From positions 1 to 64,000 of the forward strand of contig CAUYUJ010004704.1 of assembly GCA_963575745.1 (NCBI GenBank): a stretch of 64,000 nt of DNA, given 5' to 3'. The DNA comes from Prorocentrum cordatum. Taxonomy: Eukaryota > Sar > Dinophyceae > Prorocentrales > Prorocentraceae. Below the pieces are notes generated by a model that saw only the letters and a program-made list of their open reading frames with translations, was not told where the DNA came from and ran no database searches. This document shows, in pieces, positions 61,641 to 64,000 of the stretch (its first letter is position 1; each line of letters begins with the position of its first letter). A program made the position numbers and the translations under genes.

Positions 61641-61780
61641 AGGAGCTTTCCAAGGGGGATCTGGTCCAGATCGCGGGGGACCGGGCCCGCGCTGCGCACG
61701 CCCTGGCAGCCCACCCGGCCCGTCGCGTCTGGCTCTGCACCGCGTGCGGGGGCGATCGCGCTGGCAGCATGACTCGCGCA
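61641..61780 (+). CDS. possible exon of the same plus-strand gene
   Basis: Reading LSKGDLVQIAGDRARAAHAL, AAHPARRVWLCTACGGDRAG, SMTRA. The 3' end is CGCAG/GTAAGG at 61780-61781, a good 5' splice site on the same strand. No family recognised. Confidence 0.45.
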
Positions 61781-61937
61781 GGTAAGGGGCATGCGGTCAA
61801 CAGATAATCACGAGACCGTTTTCTGCTCCTCTCGGATATTCCTGCTGTGGAGGGACATGCCCGACTCGACCCTATCGTCGACCAGTGGGCGATTGGGGGT
61901 CGATGGCTTCAGCCTAAGCTGGGGGGCACATGGACAT

Positions 61938-62120
61938 ACTAATACTATATGTCCTCCTTGGAGGCGCGCGTCCGACCCGAACATATAGTATACCCATCTT
62001 GTAGTATATCGTTTCCCGAGCGGTGTGGCCAGAAAGCGCCCGCCACGACGCATATACTATAAGATTTCTCGGTGCGCGCGTCGCCCCTGGGGGGGCGACA
62101 CACATATAGTATAAGTATAT
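61938..62120. mobile_element. TATAGTAT inverted-repeat cluster
   Basis: ACTATATGT, ACATATAGTATA, GTAGTATAT, CATATACTATAAG and CATATAGTATAAGTATAT occur within 180 bp in both orientations, bracketing two GC-rich segments. Possibly two nested 80-90-bp elements. Confidence 0.55.
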
Positions 62121-62271
62121 TGGGGTGTTGCCGAGAGCACCTTGTCAGGATTACAAGCGGGATTGAATCCTCAACGTCCCGCGTCGAGCCGAACTATCGA
62201 CGCGACGCTCGAAGGTCCCGCGGCCCTAGTCGCCTCCTTAGGCCAGCTAAGCGGCCTGCACCCGCAGCGGT

Positions 62272-62425
62272 GTCCACTCCACTCCACTCTACTGCGCTGC
62301 ACTGCGCCCCACTCCACTGCACTCCACTCCACGCCACTCCACTGCGCTCCGCTCTACTGCACTCCACTGCACTGCACTGCACTGCGCTGCACTGCACTAC
62401 ACTGTACCGCACCGCACTGCACTTT
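62272..62425. repeat. CACTGCACTCCACT short tandem repeat
   Basis: ACTCC/ACTGC pentamers with variants; a (CCT)n run follows to 62478. Confidence 0.9.
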
Positions 62426-62576
62426 TCCTCCTCCTCTTCCTCCTCCTCCTCCTCCTCCTCCTCCTCCTCCTCCTCCCCCTCCTCCTTCTCCTCGAGAGTA
62501 CCAGCGGGTCACTTATCCTCATTCCGCCGAAGGGCGCCGCGCCTAATGGCGGGCACACGGAGCGATCGCTTGAAGC

Positions 62577-62945
62577 CCTCCTCCTCCTCCTCCCCCCGCT
62601 CCTGCTCCTCCTCCTCCTCCTGCTCCTCCTCCTCCTCCTCCTGCTCCTGCTCCAGCTCCTTATCCTGCTCCAGCTCTTTCTCATTCTCATGCTCCGGCTC
62701 ATGCTCTGTCTCCTGCTCCTGCTCCTGCTCCTGCTCCTCCTCCTCCTGCTCCTGCTCCTGCTTCTGCTCCTGCTCCTGCTCCCCCACCTAATCCTCCTCC
62801 TCCTTCTCATGCTCCTGCTCCAGCTCCAGCTCCTCATCCTGCTCCTGCTCCTGCTCCTCCACCTCCTCCTCCTCCTCCCCCTGCTCCTGCTCCTGCTCCA
62901 GCTCCTGCTCCTCCTCCTGCTCCTCCTCTTCCCCCTCCTTCCTCC
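62577..62945. repeat. (CTCCTG)n / (CCT)n array
   Basis: About 370 bp of CTC/CTG trinucleotides. 62946-63789 beyond it holds no gene that I can support. Confidence 0.9.
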
Positions 62946-63789
62946 TGAAGGAAGTCCACGGCGGGACGCCGCCCGCAGGCGGGGGGGGGGGGGGGCGCCA
63001 GCGGCTCCTCCAGCGGCGAGGCCCCGTTGCGCGCGAGGGCGGGCTCCTGGGCCTTGCGCGCGCGCGAGGAACGACACAGGGGGGGGAAGCCTCCTTGTCG
63101 CTGTATGGGGGGGAGGAGGGGCAGGAGGAGGAGGGAGGACTAATAATGTAGAGCCGCGGGACAAACATTATCACGTCACGGACATGCCGTGTTCTAGGAG
63201 CGGGGGGTGTGTATTGAAGCGAACATGTATTACAGCAGGCGCAGAAGGTTAACCTTGAGCCAAACAACAACACAAAGGGGAAATACGATCCGTACCCTGG
63301 ATACAATGAAGACCAACTGTTCGAATTTGGTGTGCGATCGGGTCCGTCGCGCCTCATTGGTTTTACCGGCTTTACCAAGAAAGCCACCGAACACGAAACG
63401 GACAGTTTAAAACTAAACTGCTCCGGCGCGGACATATACAAAAGGCAACGTAGCGGGCAACAGACATTTAGACGGAACGCAAGCCTCCATGGGTACCGTC
63501 GTCCACCCACACCATGGACGGAACACTCACTTGCCATGTCTGCCACGCGGCTACCTTAGCTAACGGGCGCAGTAAACGTCTCATGTGCATGCTCTACCTC
63601 TTTCGTCATTTCTGTCCCGTTTGCCCATGTTGGGCGAATGCCAATCGGACATCGCATTCGCGAGCGTCGTCCAGGAGATGCGACGCGGGATGATTCAACC
63701 ATGCGCGTCGCCCTTCTCCTTGATGATGAGATCAGTTTGTTGCACAATTGGAACGGTTTTCTTGTGTTCTCCTCGGTCAGCTTGATCTC

Positions 63790-63955
63790 CTTGTGGTCGT
63801 AGCTCAGCTTGCCGTCCATGACAGGATGAGATCTCTGCCGATGACCCCCTTCGTCATGGGGTCGGCTCTCATGTCTCTGGTGTCGCACCACAGTATGTTG
63901 TCGATCTGCTTGGTGCGAGGCTGATCTGACGGCCACCGGAGATGTCCTGCCATGC
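63790..63955 (-). pseudogene. Ty1/copia-type polyprotein C-terminus (RNase H end), fragment
   Basis: Minus-strand reading KQIDNILWCDTRDMRADPMT then KGVIGRDLI matches the W-DTRDM-AD-mTKG-R block at the end of copia-type RNase H domains. A one-base shift near 63826 then gives MDGKLSYDHKEIKLTEE, the usual short tail. Only this end is visible; the rest would lie right of the window or has decayed. Confidence 0.6.
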
Positions 63956-64000
63956 TGTGATCCGACGGGGGGGGCGAACAGGGCCAGTGGCCAGAGCCGA

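Overview
The window looks like nuclear DNA of a core dinoflagellate, most like Prorocentrum cordatum. The reasons are: very GC-rich sequence; short and mostly intron-poor genes packed head-to-tail; genes of kinds I remember as hugely multiplied in dinoflagellate proteomes; enormous introns full of small inverted-repeat elements; and, most diagnostic, relics of the dinoflagellate spliced leader (DinoSL, ending ATTTTGGCTCAAG) built into genomic DNA just upstream of genes. The species is inferred from memory of such sequences, not from a search.

Layout. 1-1.1 kb: two tandem repeats. 1.3-4.1 kb: a CpG-dense block with no convincing gene, then a fold-back element. 4.6-24.2 kb: the gene-rich part. 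A small plus-strand gene (4.6 kb) faces a minus-strand array running from 19.6 kb down to 5.4 kb: a small conserved gene, a large disrupted family protein, a C5 cytosine methyltransferase, a zinc-finger/hAT-like family protein, and several unknown or membrane proteins. Around 19.6-20.24 kb direction switches, and three genes run rightwards (HAD-like/zinc-ribbon protein, a helical protein, a split Trp-rich protein). Ends of most of these genes are marked 10-70 nt after the stop by GGCTGCTTCGGCC, always in gene orientation; several starts carry DinoSL relics.

24.2-64 kb: gene-poor. A glycoside hydrolase family 3 gene lies on the minus strand as exons scattered over about 11 kb (44.1 to 32.6 kb). 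Its introns and all surrounding DNA hold at least nine families of 110-230 bp elements with terminal inverted repeats, in both orientations, best read as introners (intron-generating elements), mixed with long trinucleotide arrays. A dead LINE reverse transcriptase (48.3-53.3 kb) is split by two related inverted-repeat insertions, and one of these contains a minus-strand single-exon gene that starts with a 14-nt DinoSL relic, so it is a retrocopy. A Ty1/copia RNase H remnant lies at the right edge.

Many reading frames are broken by single-base shifts, often at G/C runs, or by isolated in-frame stops; sequencing error, pseudogenization and recoding cannot be separated from sequence alone. Where an entry mentions known families, that is recall and was not searched.
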